Part shown: positions 1 to 6,339 of the stretch, piece by piece | Layout of the letters: each line of letters starts with the position of its first letter | How positions within the stretch are numbered: the first letter of the stretch is position 1 | DNA from: Ignavibacteriales bacterium | GTDB taxonomy: Bacteria; Bacteroidota; Ignavibacteria; Ignavibacteriales; Melioribacteraceae | Assembly (NCBI GenBank): GCA_027080245.1 | Contig: JALWSN010000214.1 | Location: forward strand, 1 to 24,160 | Reading direction: 5' to 3' | DNA length: 24,160 bases | Program-made: the position numbers and the translations under genes | The notes under the pieces: model-generated | What the model saw: only the letters and a program-made list of their open reading frames with translations | Database searches by the model: none | What the model was told of the DNA's origin: nothing

Positions 1-1
1 T

Positions 2-328
2 ATAAATAATGAAGAAAAAAAGATTATTGGTCTAAGACTTAAGGAATTTGCGAATGAAAAATTTGGCTCTGTTAGTGAGCTTTCAAGAATTTTAGGATAT
101 AATGAGAATTCTTTAGCTTCATATATATATGGTAGAGCGGTGCCAGGGACAAAATTATTAAAAAAATTAAGAATGTTAGGTTGTAATACACATTATTTAT
201 TAACTGGGCAAAAATATGAAGAAGAGGTACTTTTATTTAATATCAATTCCAACTTAGAGAGGCTAAATCAAAACATTGAAAAGATAATAGAATATTTAAT
301 TGAAAACAATAACGAGGCTGAGAAATGA
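2..328 (+). CDS. XRE-family phage transcriptional regulator, 5' end cut off by window edge
   Basis: The frame is open from base 2 with no stop and no convincing start before it, so the N-terminus lies left of the window; the GTG at 140 is only internal. The visible residues form a helix-turn-helix (GLRLKEF...VSELSRILGYNENSLASY...) ending in GCNTHYLLTG, a hallmark of phage repressor-like XRE proteins (family knowledge). A short helical tail follows (about residues 75-108), possibly for dimerisation. It overlaps the next gene by ATGA at 325. A role as lysogeny or early-gene repressor is inferred from family and position beside early genes. Base composition is clearly more A+T-rich than the genes after it. 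Confidence 0.85.
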   Translation: MNNEEKKIIGLRLKEFANEKFGSVSELSRILGYNENSLASYIYGRAVPGTKLLKKLRMLGCNTHYLLTGQKYEEEVLLFNINSNLERLNQNIEKIIEYLIENNNEAEK

Positions 329-558
329 GCCAAATTTCACGCAAAAAAGCAACGGTTCTTGCCTCACCGAATTATCTCTTTACGTTGAACGAGGCGGCGC
401 TCCTATTTCGCAAAAACAGAAGAGAGTTTGAACGGACTTATATCGATACCGGCAAACTCTCTTTTGTGCTTTTAAATGGACGGAAATATATCCGTAACAG
501 CGAAATCACAAGATTTTTGAACGAGAATGAATACATCGCACAAGCAGAGGAGGCTTGA
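325..558 (+). CDS. Excisionase/MerR-like HTH DNA-binding protein
   Basis: A 77-aa protein starting in an ATGA overlap with the regulator upstream. Residues about 15-65 follow the winged-helix HTH_17 pattern: FTLNEAALLF (first helices), a middle segment RREFERTYIDTGKL, then a wing-like VLLNGRKYIRNSEITRFL, where a basic hairpin reads out DNA. Such small proteins serve as excisionases or early transcription regulators (family knowledge). Nothing here separates the two, and no integrase is visible. The end contains an AGGAGG that serves the next gene. Confidence 0.6.
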   Translation: MSQISRKKATVLASPNYLFTLNEAALLFRKNRREFERTYIDTGKLSFVLLNGRKYIRNSEITRFLNENEYIAQAEEA

Positions 559-559
559 A

Positions 560-724
560 ATGATTGTTGCAATTCATTCGGGAAAGGATTATTCCGTTGT
601 GGAAATTAAGCACAACGGCAAATATGCTTGGGCACGTGGCAAAAGGATTTGCAGTCTGCCTTTCTTTGTGCTTTTCAAGGCAGTTATTAAGCTGATTATC
701 AACAATTACAAAAAGGAAAAATGA
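560..724 (+). CDS. Small hypothetical early protein
   Basis: A 54-aa protein. An in-frame ATG exists at 527, but the ATG at 560 sits 7 nt behind a perfect AGGAGG (547-552) and avoids a 32-nt overlap, so I chose 560. The N-terminal half resembles a short beta-sheet (IVAIHSGKDYSVVEIKHNGKYAWARG). The C-terminal half is hydrophobic and then basic (LPFFVLFKAVIKLIINNYKKEK) and may be amphipathic or membrane-associated. No family recognised. It overlaps the next gene in ATGA at 721. Confidence 0.6.
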   Translation: MIVAIHSGKDYSVVEIKHNGKYAWARGKRICSLPFFVLFKAVIKLIINNYKKEK

Positions 725-954
725 TTGTGGAAGTTCTAACTCGGCGCAAATGTTCTTCTTGCAACGGCACGGGAAAGATAGTTCCGGAATCTGTTATCGC
801 TTTCCGGCAAAAGTGGAGCGACGCACCGCCAAGGAGGCTCGTTTCGGAATTCTATCTTGAATATGGATATGATCCGAGAGAAGACGTAAAAGTTGAATGC
901 CTCCATTGCAACGGGACGGGCTATATTCAAGAATGGAGAGAGGTGGAACTATGA
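721..954 (+). CDS. Small DnaJ-type zinc-finger protein (two CxxCxGxG motifs)
   Basis: A 77-aa protein with two knuckles, CSSCNGTGK near residue 12 and CLHCNGTGY near residue 60. These are the CxxCxGxG repeats of the DnaJ cysteine-rich domain; a pair of them binds one zinc ion (family knowledge). The J domain and substrate domain are absent, so this is not a co-chaperone by itself. Small free-standing proteins of this kind are common in phage early regions and usually unassigned. ATGA overlaps join it to both neighbours. Confidence 0.7.
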   Translation: MIVEVLTRRKCSSCNGTGKIVPESVIAFRQKWSDAPPRRLVSEFYLEYGYDPREDVKVECLHCNGTGYIQEWREVEL

Positions 955-1067
955 CCTGCGACGTTTTAGTTTGCTTAATTCTTTTGGGAATTTTGTTCGT
1001 GCAACTTATTGTAACCGGCTATTTCGCTATCAAATTTCTAAAGGAGCTTAAAGATGAATCACGTTGA
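951..1067 (+). CDS. Single-pass membrane micro-protein (38 aa)
   Basis: Short gene found by reading on from the ATGA at 951. It encodes 38 residues beginning MTCDVLVCLILLGILF, with a hydrophobic helix over about residues 4-29 and a charged tail (KFLKELKDESR). Overlap with the gene before is ATGA, and the last 14 nt overlap the next gene, whose ribosome binding site (AAGGAG, 1041-1046) lies inside it. This tight coupling suggests it is translated. Function unknown. Confidence 0.5.
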   Translation: MTCDVLVCLILLGILFVQLIVTGYFAIKFLKELKDESR

Positions 1068-1296
1068 AATTACGGCAATAAAGCGAATTTGGGGAATATT
1101 TTCCCTCGAAAAGAGATTATTGCGGGCGGGAATCAGCTTTGTGCTGGAAGGGCATCCTACATACATAATCGTAAATCGGAAATATGTTGATGATATGCTT
1201 AATCATAAGATTTTGAGTGATGAGGACGTTGACGAAATTAAGCGCTGGGAAAAGGAACATAACATCGAAATTGAATGGGTTAAATTTGAATATTAG
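1054..1296 (+). CDS. Hypothetical early protein
   Basis: An 80-aa protein with AAGGAG 7 nt upstream of ATG. Soluble alpha/beta composition with many charges in the C-terminal half (DDMLNHKILSDEDVDEIKRW). The middle, GISFVLEGHPTYIIVNRKYVD, looks like two strands followed by a helix. No family recognised. Part of the same co-directional early operon; an AGGAGG precedes the next gene. Confidence 0.65.
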   Translation: MNHVEITAIKRIWGIFSLEKRLLRAGISFVLEGHPTYIIVNRKYVDDMLNHKILSDEDVDEIKRWEKEHNIEIEWVKFEY

Positions 1297-1304
1297 GAGG
1301 CATT

Positions 1305-1532
1305 ATGTCGGAATTTTCAAAAGCTAAAGGACAATTATCCGCTAAAATGGTGGAAATGCTGGATGCAATTGACAAATTGGAGCCCGAACGGCTTTCCATT
1401 TTCGAGATTGAGCAGGCACTTAGTCTTTGCAGTCATTTTTCGGAAGGGATTTTACGCAGAATTGTGAACCTTCAAAAAATTATTACAGACAGGAAAACAA
1501 CACGTCCGCATTTAACTTTAATGCAAAGGTAA
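1305..1532 (+). CDS. Hypothetical helical early protein
   Basis: A 75-aa, largely alpha-helical protein (SKAKGQLSAKMVEMLDAIDKL, then a second helix pair). Strong AGGAGG (1295-1300) 4 nt before ATG. Family not recognised. Ends in a basic tail (TDRKTTRPHLTLMQR). Followed by 33 nt carrying the next ribosome binding site. Confidence 0.6.
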   Translation: MSEFSKAKGQLSAKMVEMLDAIDKLEPERLSIFEIEQALSLCSHFSEGILRRIVNLQKIITDRKTTRPHLTLMQR

Positions 1533-1565
1533 ATTTCAAAACAAAAAATTTTTGGAGATATTAAA

Positions 1566-1811
1566 ATGGACGAACAGACATTTTTAATCGTTTTACTTCC
1601 GATTGTGGCTTCTATTGCCGGTTATGCGGTTTGCTGGGAAAAGGCAAAGCGTTCGAGAGAGGAAATCTGGAAGCTCTACGAGCGCGTGGTAAATCAGAAT
1701 TTTGAGATGCGGGACAAATTGGAAAAAGCAGAATTGGAAAAGGATTTGGTTAAAGAGGAATATTTCCGCAAAGGTTTCGAGGCTAAATTAGTGGAGATTG
1801 GAAATGAGTAA
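1566..1811 (+). CDS. Membrane-anchored coiled-coil protein
   Basis: An 81-aa protein with one N-terminal transmembrane helix (FLIVLLPIVASIAGYAVCW, about residues 6-24) and a charged coiled coil for the remainder (KRSREEIWKLYERV...KLEKAELEKDLVKEEY). Preceded by TTTTTGGAGATATTAAA, a leader that recurs in slightly altered form before 6340. Topologically similar to small phage membrane or spanin-like proteins, but the place is early rather than in the lysis block, so I do not assign a lysis role. Confidence 0.6.
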   Translation: MDEQTFLIVLLPIVASIAGYAVCWEKAKRSREEIWKLYERVVNQNFEMRDKLEKAELEKDLVKEEYFRKGFEAKLVEIGNE

Positions 1812-1995
1812 CTTCTCTATTCTAATCGAATTTATGCTTAACCTTGCCGTTAATTTTATTAACGAGGCACTGAAAAATAACATCATTAAGGCAAATGAAT
1901 TGCAGATTATTTCGGCATCAATTGATTCGGCGGTTTCCAAGCTGTTTAAGCTCTCTGAAAAGATTGATAAGTTAATGAAAGCGCAGGTGAACTAA
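1804..1995 (+). CDS. Hypothetical helical early protein
   Basis: A 63-aa protein. A TTG two codons upstream (1798) is possible, but ATG at 1804 behind GGAG is preferred. It overlaps the previous gene by 8 nt. Sequence is almost wholly alpha-helical, with a hydrophobic first helix (FSILIEFMLNLAVNFINEAL) and a heptad-like C-terminus (KLFKLSEKIDKLMKAQ). No family recognised. The next gene starts on its stop codon (TAATG). Confidence 0.55.
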   Translation: MSNFSILIEFMLNLAVNFINEALKNNIIKANELQIISASIDSAVSKLFKLSEKIDKLMKAQVN

Positions 1996-2321
1996 TGAGC
2001 AGGTGGCATACACGATTGGAAAATACTAAGAAGCTCTTGCCTAAAGGTTGGAAGCTTAATAGTGATTTAGCCACAGAATACGGCATTCCCGCGGATGCAA
2101 TTAATTCTTTGAGGAGATTTAAGGATATTGAGAAGGCGCGGCTGAATGGGGTTTTGATTGTTAAGGTAACACCGGAGCTGATTAAGAAAATTAAGGAATA
2201 CAAAATTTACCGGAAAGAGAAAAAAGAAAAGGCTAAGAAAAAGAAGGTTTTTAAAAATAAAGGTTATTACTCTTTTGATTGGGTGAAACAGGGTCCGTGG
2301 GGATGGACGCTGAAGAATTAA
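1995..2321 (+). CDS. Hypothetical basic protein, possibly DNA-binding
   Basis: A 108-aa protein starting in TAATG. Residues 15-45 (LPKGWKLNSDLATEYGIPADAINSLRRF) could form an HTH-like helix pair; residues 68-95 are lysine-rich (KIYRKEKKEKAKKKKVFKNK). The net positive charge suggests nucleic-acid contact (inference). Its final codons and stop fall within the first copy of the GAAGAATTAAAAATGA repeat, so the C-terminus may have been altered by repeat insertion. Confidence 0.55.
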   Translation: MSRWHTRLENTKKLLPKGWKLNSDLATEYGIPADAINSLRRFKDIEKARLNGVLIVKVTPELIKKIKEYKIYRKEKKEKAKKKKVFKNKGYYSFDWVKQGPWGWTLKN

Positions 2322-2355
2322 AAATGAAGAATGAAGAATGAAGAATTAAAAATGA
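2312..2355 (+). repeat. Direct repeat block, GAAGAATTAAAAATGA twice with AATGAAG tandem between
   Basis: A 16-bp unit occurs at 2312-2327 and again at 2340-2355, separated by short AATGAAG tandem units. A one-mismatch third copy lies at 11363-11378, again just before a gene start. Such A-rich ATGAAGAATGAAG repeats look like host-lineage intergenic repeats (impression, not searched). Confidence 0.8.
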
Positions 2356-2489
2356 GAAGGTTAAAATTAATAATATTGTTTTTATCAATTGTTTGGCGTA
2401 AATGGTATGATGTGAAATTAGATGATAAGAAAACAGCTCCGAGAATATCATTCAAAACAGCAATTGATGTAATAAAAATTTGGTGGTGA
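2352..2489 (+). CDS. Possible small basic protein (45 aa)
   Basis: Open frame of 45 codons beginning MRRLKLIILFLSIVWRKW and ending ISFKTAIDVIKIWW. It has an N-terminal basic-hydrophobic stretch resembling a short membrane segment or signal anchor. The ATG lies inside the second repeat copy and has no clear Shine-Dalgarno sequence, so translation is doubtful. Its stop lies just before the initiator gene at 2498. Confidence 0.3.
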   Translation: MRRLKLIILFLSIVWRKWYDVKLDDKKTAPRISFKTAIDVIKIWW

Positions 2490-2497
2490 TTTCTGAA

Positions 2498-3319
2498 ATG
2501 AAAAATAATATTGATTATTATCAGCATTTTGCTACTTCACACGAGCACCCGAAGTTTAAATTACTCCGATCGGAATATGGCTGGGCGGGCGAAGGAATGT
2601 TTTGGGCACTCAATAATGAAATAGCTAAATCGGAAAATTGTGAGTTGGACATTTCAAGAAAATTTATTCTTGCTAATTTGCTTGATTTATTCCGAATGAC
2701 AAAAGAGGATTTTGAAAAATTTTTGAATTTTTTAGTTGAAGAATGTGAGTTAATAATCAGAAATGGTGATATTATTACTACAGAAATTGTTCAAGAAAAT
2801 TTCGGAAAGGTTATTGAAAAAAGAAAAAAGAATAAATCTTTTTATGAGAAAAAATCCATTCAGAAAAATTCAGTAACTGAAAATGAAATTCAGTCAACTG
2901 AAAACGAAATTCAGTCAACTGAAAATATACAAAGTAAAGTAAAGAAAAGTAAAGTAAAAGAAAATAAAGAGTATATACAAGAAAAGAGTTTTAATTTAAA
3001 AACATCATCATCATCTAATTTAAAATTAATTAGTAATAGAAATAAAGAAAAAGAAGAAGATGATGATGATTTTCCAATAAATTCTCAAGTTCAAAATATT
3101 TGGATTAGGACAGTAGGGAAAAATCCTAATCTTGTTCAAGCGGAAGATACTCAATCTCTGCTCAGGCAATATGGGGAACGAGAAGTTCTTTCTGCTTTCC
3201 GGCAGGCTGCGAGGGCATCTCCAAAAAACATAACCGCTTACGTCAAAAAGATTTTGCAAAATGAAAAACAGGAATTAAAAAATGAAAACCCAAGAGAATT
3301 TTTCATAGTAGAGGATTAA
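2498..3319 (+). CDS. Phage replication initiator (DUF4373 N-domain, DnaD-like C-domain)
   Basis: A 273-aa protein. A TTG at 2480 is open, but the ATG at 2498 begins MKNNIDYYQHF..., the canonical start of the DUF4373 (Lin1244/Lin1753-like) replisome-organiser domain, which spans residues 1-95 with the GWAGEGMFWALNNEIA core. Residues 105-190 are a low-complexity linker (repeats of ENEIQST, then Lys-, Ser- and Asp-rich runs). Residues 195-260 (QNIWIRTVGKNPN...YVKKILQNE) resemble the DnaD-like C-terminal domain that recruits helicase (family knowledge). The linker DNA carries the iteron and A+T-rich candidate origin, as in the lambda O gene. DnaB helicase lies two genes downstream. The protein presumably binds the origin and loads the helicase. 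Confidence 0.85.
   Translation: MKNNIDYYQHFATSHEHPKFKLLRSEYGWAGEGMFWALNNEIAKSENCELDISRKFILANLLDLFRMTKEDFEKFLNFLVEECELIIRNGDIITTEIVQENFGKVIEKRKKNKSFYEKKSIQKNSVTENEIQSTENEIQSTENIQSKVKKSKVKENKEYIQEKSFNLKTSSSSNLKLISNRNKEKEEDDDDFPINSQVQNIWIRTVGKNPNLVQAEDTQSLLRQYGEREVLSAFRQAARASPKNITAYVKKILQNEKQELKNENPREFFIVED
2869..2923 (+). repeat. Three palindromic iterons (candidate origin initiator sites)
   Basis: The core TTCAGT-(A or CA)-ACTGAA occurs at 2869-2881, 2889-2902 and 2910-2923, each an inverted repeat of six-base arms, spaced 20 and 21 bp start to start (two helical turns). An extra half-site TTCAG lies at 2859-2863. They sit inside the initiator gene's linker region and are followed at once by very A+T-rich DNA. 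Iteron identity is inferred from arrangement; the lambda origin within gene O is the precedent. Confidence 0.65.
2931..3060. other. Candidate DNA unwinding element of the origin
   Basis: By hand count about 23 of 130 bases are G or C. The top strand is strongly purine-rich, with AAAGTAAAGT-type short repeats (2931-2961), two TATATACAA-type copies, and the odd palindrome TTTTAA-T-TTAAAA near 2986. Position right after the iterons matches an easily melted region of a lambda-like origin. It is coding, but codes only low-complexity sequence. Confidence 0.5.
3004..3070. repeat. 13-bp perfect inverted repeat bracketing A+T-rich DNA
   Basis: ATCATCATCATCT at 3004-3016 is exactly complementary to AGATGATGATGAT at 3058-3070, with a 41-nt A+T-rich loop. 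In the protein the arms encode a serine run and an acidic run. It could extrude as a hairpin when single-stranded at the proposed origin; it could equally be trinucleotide slippage in two places. Confidence 0.6.
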
Positions 3320-3320
3320 A

Positions 3321-3785
3321 ATGAGAATTCAAAAAGTAAAATACAAAAAAGGCAAAGTAGAGATTCACTATCTCTACAAACGAGAGGATAAAGAAACTGA
3401 ATTGGTTTTGCGCTCGGATGAAGAACCAATCGAGGATTTCAAAAGAGCACTTGAAGATTTGCGGGAATTTGTGGTCGAAATTTGTGAGCTCGGAAATGTT
3501 TCTCTCGAAAAAATCGATGTAACCGGAGTTTCTTTTTCTTGGTCTGGTGAAGAAGAGGCAATGGGAGCCACGATTATTGCTCAGAGAAGTTTGCAATATT
3601 CGAATGCACCATTGAATCTTGTTACTCCGCATAAGATTGAAAATATTTCCGGAAACATTGATCCTCTTCAAGAAATGAATCCGGAAATGAAAGATGCTTT
3701 GGAGGAATTGATTGCGCAAGCAAAGAATTACATCGACGGAGACAGGCGTTTCAAACAATTGGAGTTGGAATTTGAAACAGCTTGA
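3321..3785 (+). CDS. Hypothetical protein, paralogue A flanking the helicase
   Basis: A 154-aa protein with a beta-hairpin start (MRIQKVKYKKGKVEIHYLY) and a helical middle (EPIEDFKRALEDLREFVVEICEL), then KIDVTGVSFSW. The same order of elements appears in the 153-aa protein at 5269-5730. No known family recognised. ATG is 1 nt after the initiator stop, and the helicase start overlaps its last 14 nt, so it is translated with the replication genes. In phage replication modules this slot often holds single-strand binding or helicase-loading accessory proteins; assigning either here would be a guess. Confidence 0.6.
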   Translation: MRIQKVKYKKGKVEIHYLYKREDKETELVLRSDEEPIEDFKRALEDLREFVVEICELGNVSLEKIDVTGVSFSWSGEEEAMGATIIAQRSLQYSNAPLNLVTPHKIENISGNIDPLQEMNPEMKDALEELIAQAKNYIDGDRRFKQLELEFETA

Positions 3786-5136
3786 GATTGACATCCTTGG
3801 CGCAATGGTTCTTAGCAAGGACATTGCAATAGATGCCGAAATGCGTTTGCGGGAAAAATATTTCGAGACGTTCGCGGCTAAACAATTGTTTCGGATTATT
3901 CTTGAGCTTTGGGCTTTGGAAATCCAACCGGATGTTGTTTCGATTTACAATGCCGTTTTGCAAAAGGAACTTGATAAGAAAATTAAAATTGAAGAAATAA
4001 CAAAAGTTACAGATGTTCTGATTACTTCAAATTATGCTTACAATTCCGCTTTATTGATTGAAAATTATTTGCGAAAATTATTGCAGGAAAAGGCAAAGAA
4101 AATCGATTTTGAAAATAAGGCTCAGGATATTTTCGAAATTTACGAGAACTACATCAATGAATTGAATCTTACTCTCAACGAGGTTAGCACAGAAGAACTG
4201 CCTACTGCAAAACAATTACTTGAGGAAGTAATTACCGAAATGGAATTGGAAAGGGAAGGGGAAATTGAACCGGCAATTTATTCGAAACAATTTCCTTCCC
4301 TCAATTACATCGACGGTTTACGGAAAGGAAATATGATGACCATTTCCGGACAGCAGAAAGCGGGGAAATCAACTTTCGGAATTGCTCTGATTGTTGACTT
4401 TGCAATTAGGCAGGGAAAGAAAGCAGCAATAATTTCGCTTGAAATGACACGGAAAGAAGTAATGCAAAAGATGATTGCGCAGGCTACACGAACTCGTTAC
4501 GGCTATCTCAGGAATCCGGCTAAGAAGAATAAGCACGGAAAGTTCAAATATTCCGACGAGCGATTTCTCGAAACAAAAGAGAAAGCCGCGAGGGAACTAT
4601 CGACTGAAGATGTTTATATTTTTGACAACTTAATGCAGGAAAGCGAAATTAGAGCAAAGATTAAGTTCTTAGTTGAGCGCAAAGGTGTTGAAATAATTAT
4701 GATTGATTACATCGGATTGATTCAAACCTCAGTAAGACGAGAGCGGCGGGATTTGGAAGTTGCTGCACTTAGCCGTGGGTTCAAGACTTTAGCGCAAAAA
4801 CTTAATTGTATTATGATTATTCTTTCTCAGGAAAATACTGAGAAGAAAATTGCCGAAAGTAAAGCGCTTGCTCGTGATTCCGATTTCTGGATTTCAATTT
4901 CGAGACCGATTGATGAATCGAATAAGGAATATGAGAAATTTATTAACCGGCACGGAGTAGAACAGGAAGTTAAGATTGACAATTCTCTATTCAAAGTTTT
5001 GATTCGTGCAAGCAGGCATTCGGCTGCCGGTGGGAAATTCTACACTTACCTAATGCCTTATGGAGAAATGGTTGAGTTGGATACTGAGCATCAATTGGAA
5101 TTGCAAGAGCCACAAAAAGAGGAGACCCCGATATGA
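3772..5136 (+). CDS. dnaB: Replicative DNA helicase, DnaB family
   Basis: 454 aa if started at TTG 3772. That start gives LKQLEIDILGAMVLSKD, the first helix of the DnaB N-domain, and sits 7 nt after GGAG. A longer frame to 3712 adds 20 residues with no N-domain match. Residues 1-100 are the DnaB N-terminal domain. The RecA-like ATPase holds Walker A GQQKAGKST (193-201), the SLEM segment (222-225), Walker B IIMIDYIGLI (308-317) and a QEN sensor region (353-355). It is a hexameric 5'-3' helicase that unwinds the phage fork, loaded by the DUF4373 initiator (inferred). The non-ATG start within a 14-nt overlap suggests translational coupling to the gene before. Confidence 0.93.
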   Translation: MKQLEIDILGAMVLSKDIAIDAEMRLREKYFETFAAKQLFRIILELWALEIQPDVVSIYNAVLQKELDKKIKIEEITKVTDVLITSNYAYNSALLIENYLRKLLQEKAKKIDFENKAQDIFEIYENYINELNLTLNEVSTEELPTAKQLLEEVITEMELEREGEIEPAIYSKQFPSLNYIDGLRKGNMMTISGQQKAGKSTFGIALIVDFAIRQGKKAAIISLEMTRKEVMQKMIAQATRTRYGYLRNPAKKNKHGKFKYSDERFLETKEKAARELSTEDVYIFDNLMQESEIRAKIKFLVERKGVEIIMIDYIGLIQTSVRRERRDLEVAALSRGFKTLAQKLNCIMIILSQENTEKKIAESKALARDSDFWISISRPIDESNKEYEKFINRHGVEQEVKIDNSLFKVLIRASRHSAAGGKFYTYLMPYGEMVELDTEHQLELQEPQKEETPI

Positions 5137-5258
5137 TTTATTCCGGTTGGGAAGAAACAATGTTGAAACGCTTAGGAATTAAGGAAAGAAATCCGTTTGT
5201 AGTTATTAGATTATTATTAAAAATTATTGATGAATTAAAAAGAAAATTAAATAATTAA
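5133..5258 (+). CDS. Small hypothetical protein (41 aa)
   Basis: Starts in an ATGA overlap with the helicase stop. Residues begin MIYSGWEETMLKRLGI and end in a basic amphipathic helix (IRLLLKIIDELKRKLNN). Composition changes within it to very A+T-rich DNA continuing into the next gene. No family; translation is supported only by the coupled start. Confidence 0.4.
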   Translation: MIYSGWEETMLKRLGIKERNPFVVIRLLLKIIDELKRKLNN

Positions 5259-5268
5259 GGAGGAAAAA

Positions 5269-5730
5269 ATGTATAAGTTAAAAAAAGTAAAATTCGAAGA
5301 AGGAAGTGTAACTATTAATTATTTTTATTTTGTAGAAGATATGAAGATTGATTGTCAAATATCTTTTAATTACCCAGATTTTTTAAAAGAATCATATAAA
5401 CGATTCTTTGATTATTTTAAAAAAAATAATAAGGAATGTTTAATTAGATTAAAAGAAATTGAAATAACATATCCTGAAAAAGAATTAAAAAAAGAAAACA
5501 CTTCAAAAATTGTAATTGAGACCTCTTTCTTTGTTGAAAATAAAGATAAAGTTCAGATTACAACTTTCCCAATAATGTATCATCTTGATAAATATGGAAG
5601 TCCTAAACACTCTGATGATTTTTGGTTTATTTTTCAATTACTATTAGAAGATGTTTATAGTTTAATTGGTAGTTTTTATTGCGAGGCTATTAAACAAGGG
5701 GAACATTTATGTCGGCAGGAAAAAAATTAG
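5269..5730 (+). CDS. Hypothetical protein, paralogue B flanking the helicase
   Basis: A 153-aa protein behind a perfect AAGGAGG. The N-terminus (KLKKVKFEEGSVTINYFYF) parallels paralogue A (RIQKVKYKKGKVEIHYLYK), and the helical middle plus the strand EIEIT match in order and spacing. Identity is low, so this is an old duplication or independent acquisition. Base composition is far more A+T-rich than paralogue A (one 60-nt line near 5300 has about 13 G/C), pointing to a different source. Ends inside the next gene by 22 nt. Function unknown. Confidence 0.6.
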   Translation: MYKLKKVKFEEGSVTINYFYFVEDMKIDCQISFNYPDFLKESYKRFFDYFKKNNKECLIRLKEIEITYPEKELKKENTSKIVIETSFFVENKDKVQITTFPIMYHLDKYGSPKHSDDFWFIFQLLLEDVYSLIGSFYCEAIKQGEHLCRQEKN

Positions 5731-6266
5731 CAAATAGTTTTAAGTTTGCAATTAAGGCAGTGGACAAGGCAAAGCTGAGTGCGCTTAATCGGGCGGCGCG
5801 CTCGGCAAGAGCCGAGGGAGTTAGGAAAGCACGAGAAATTTACAACATTAAAGCAGGAGACTTAAAAGAACAAATCCGTTTAATTCCTGCAACACGGCAA
5901 AGAAAATTTGCTTTATTGCAAGCTGTTTACAAAGGGATTTCTTTAATTAAATTCTCTGCAAGACCGACAAAACGTCCAAAGAAATACCGGACGGGTAAAA
6001 TCGGTGGAACAAAAGTAACGGTTAAGAAAGGAAAAAGAGAATTAATTCCTCACGCTTTTGTTCAAACAATTCGAGGTAAGGAAGGTGTGTTCGTGAGAAC
6101 GGGAAAGATAATACAAGGGAAAGAAACTGTTAAGAAATTATATGGTCCCTCGGCGGCGCACATATTGCACGATAAACGGGTGACCGATGCGATAGAAAAA
6201 AAATTTGTAGAGCAATTTAAGAAGGAGTTCGAGTCTAAACTCGATTATTACATCGAAAAATTTTAG
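5709..6266 (+). CDS. Minor tail protein Z-like (lambda gpZ family)
   Basis: A 185-aa, strongly basic protein. Order of elements follows lambda gpZ: helical start with ALNRAARSARAEGVRKAREIYNIKA (residues 24-48), then ISLIKFSARP, a lysine-rich segment, IPHAFVQTI (about residue 112), a basic hairpin, and a C-terminal helix AIEKKFVEQFKKEFESKL. gpZ joins the tail at its head-proximal end to finish it (family knowledge). It lies upstream of terminase, next to replication genes, rather than between head-joining and tail tube genes. The TTTATG start overlaps the paralogue B gene; the ribosome binding site is probably AAGGGG. Confidence 0.75.
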   Translation: MSAGKKLANSFKFAIKAVDKAKLSALNRAARSARAEGVRKAREIYNIKAGDLKEQIRLIPATRQRKFALLQAVYKGISLIKFSARPTKRPKKYRTGKIGGTKVTVKKGKRELIPHAFVQTIRGKEGVFVRTGKIIQGKETVKKLYGPSAAHILHDKRVTDAIEKKFVEQFKKEFESKLDYYIEKF

Positions 6267-6339
6267 GTTCTTTCTTTTGTTTTCAAATTCGGATGCGGTG
6301 CGATGGCAAAAAACGTAAAATTTTTGGAGACAATTAAAG

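Noticed and set aside
2869..2923. Regular short repeats could suggest a CRISPR array
   Set aside because: Repeat period is 20-21 bp with nearly constant linkers, only three units, and all lie in a coding frame; there is no spacer diversity.
3303..3963. Minus-strand frames of 173 and 70 aa opposite the replication genes
   Set aside because: They cross several well-supported + strand genes and have low-complexity, unconvincing sequence.
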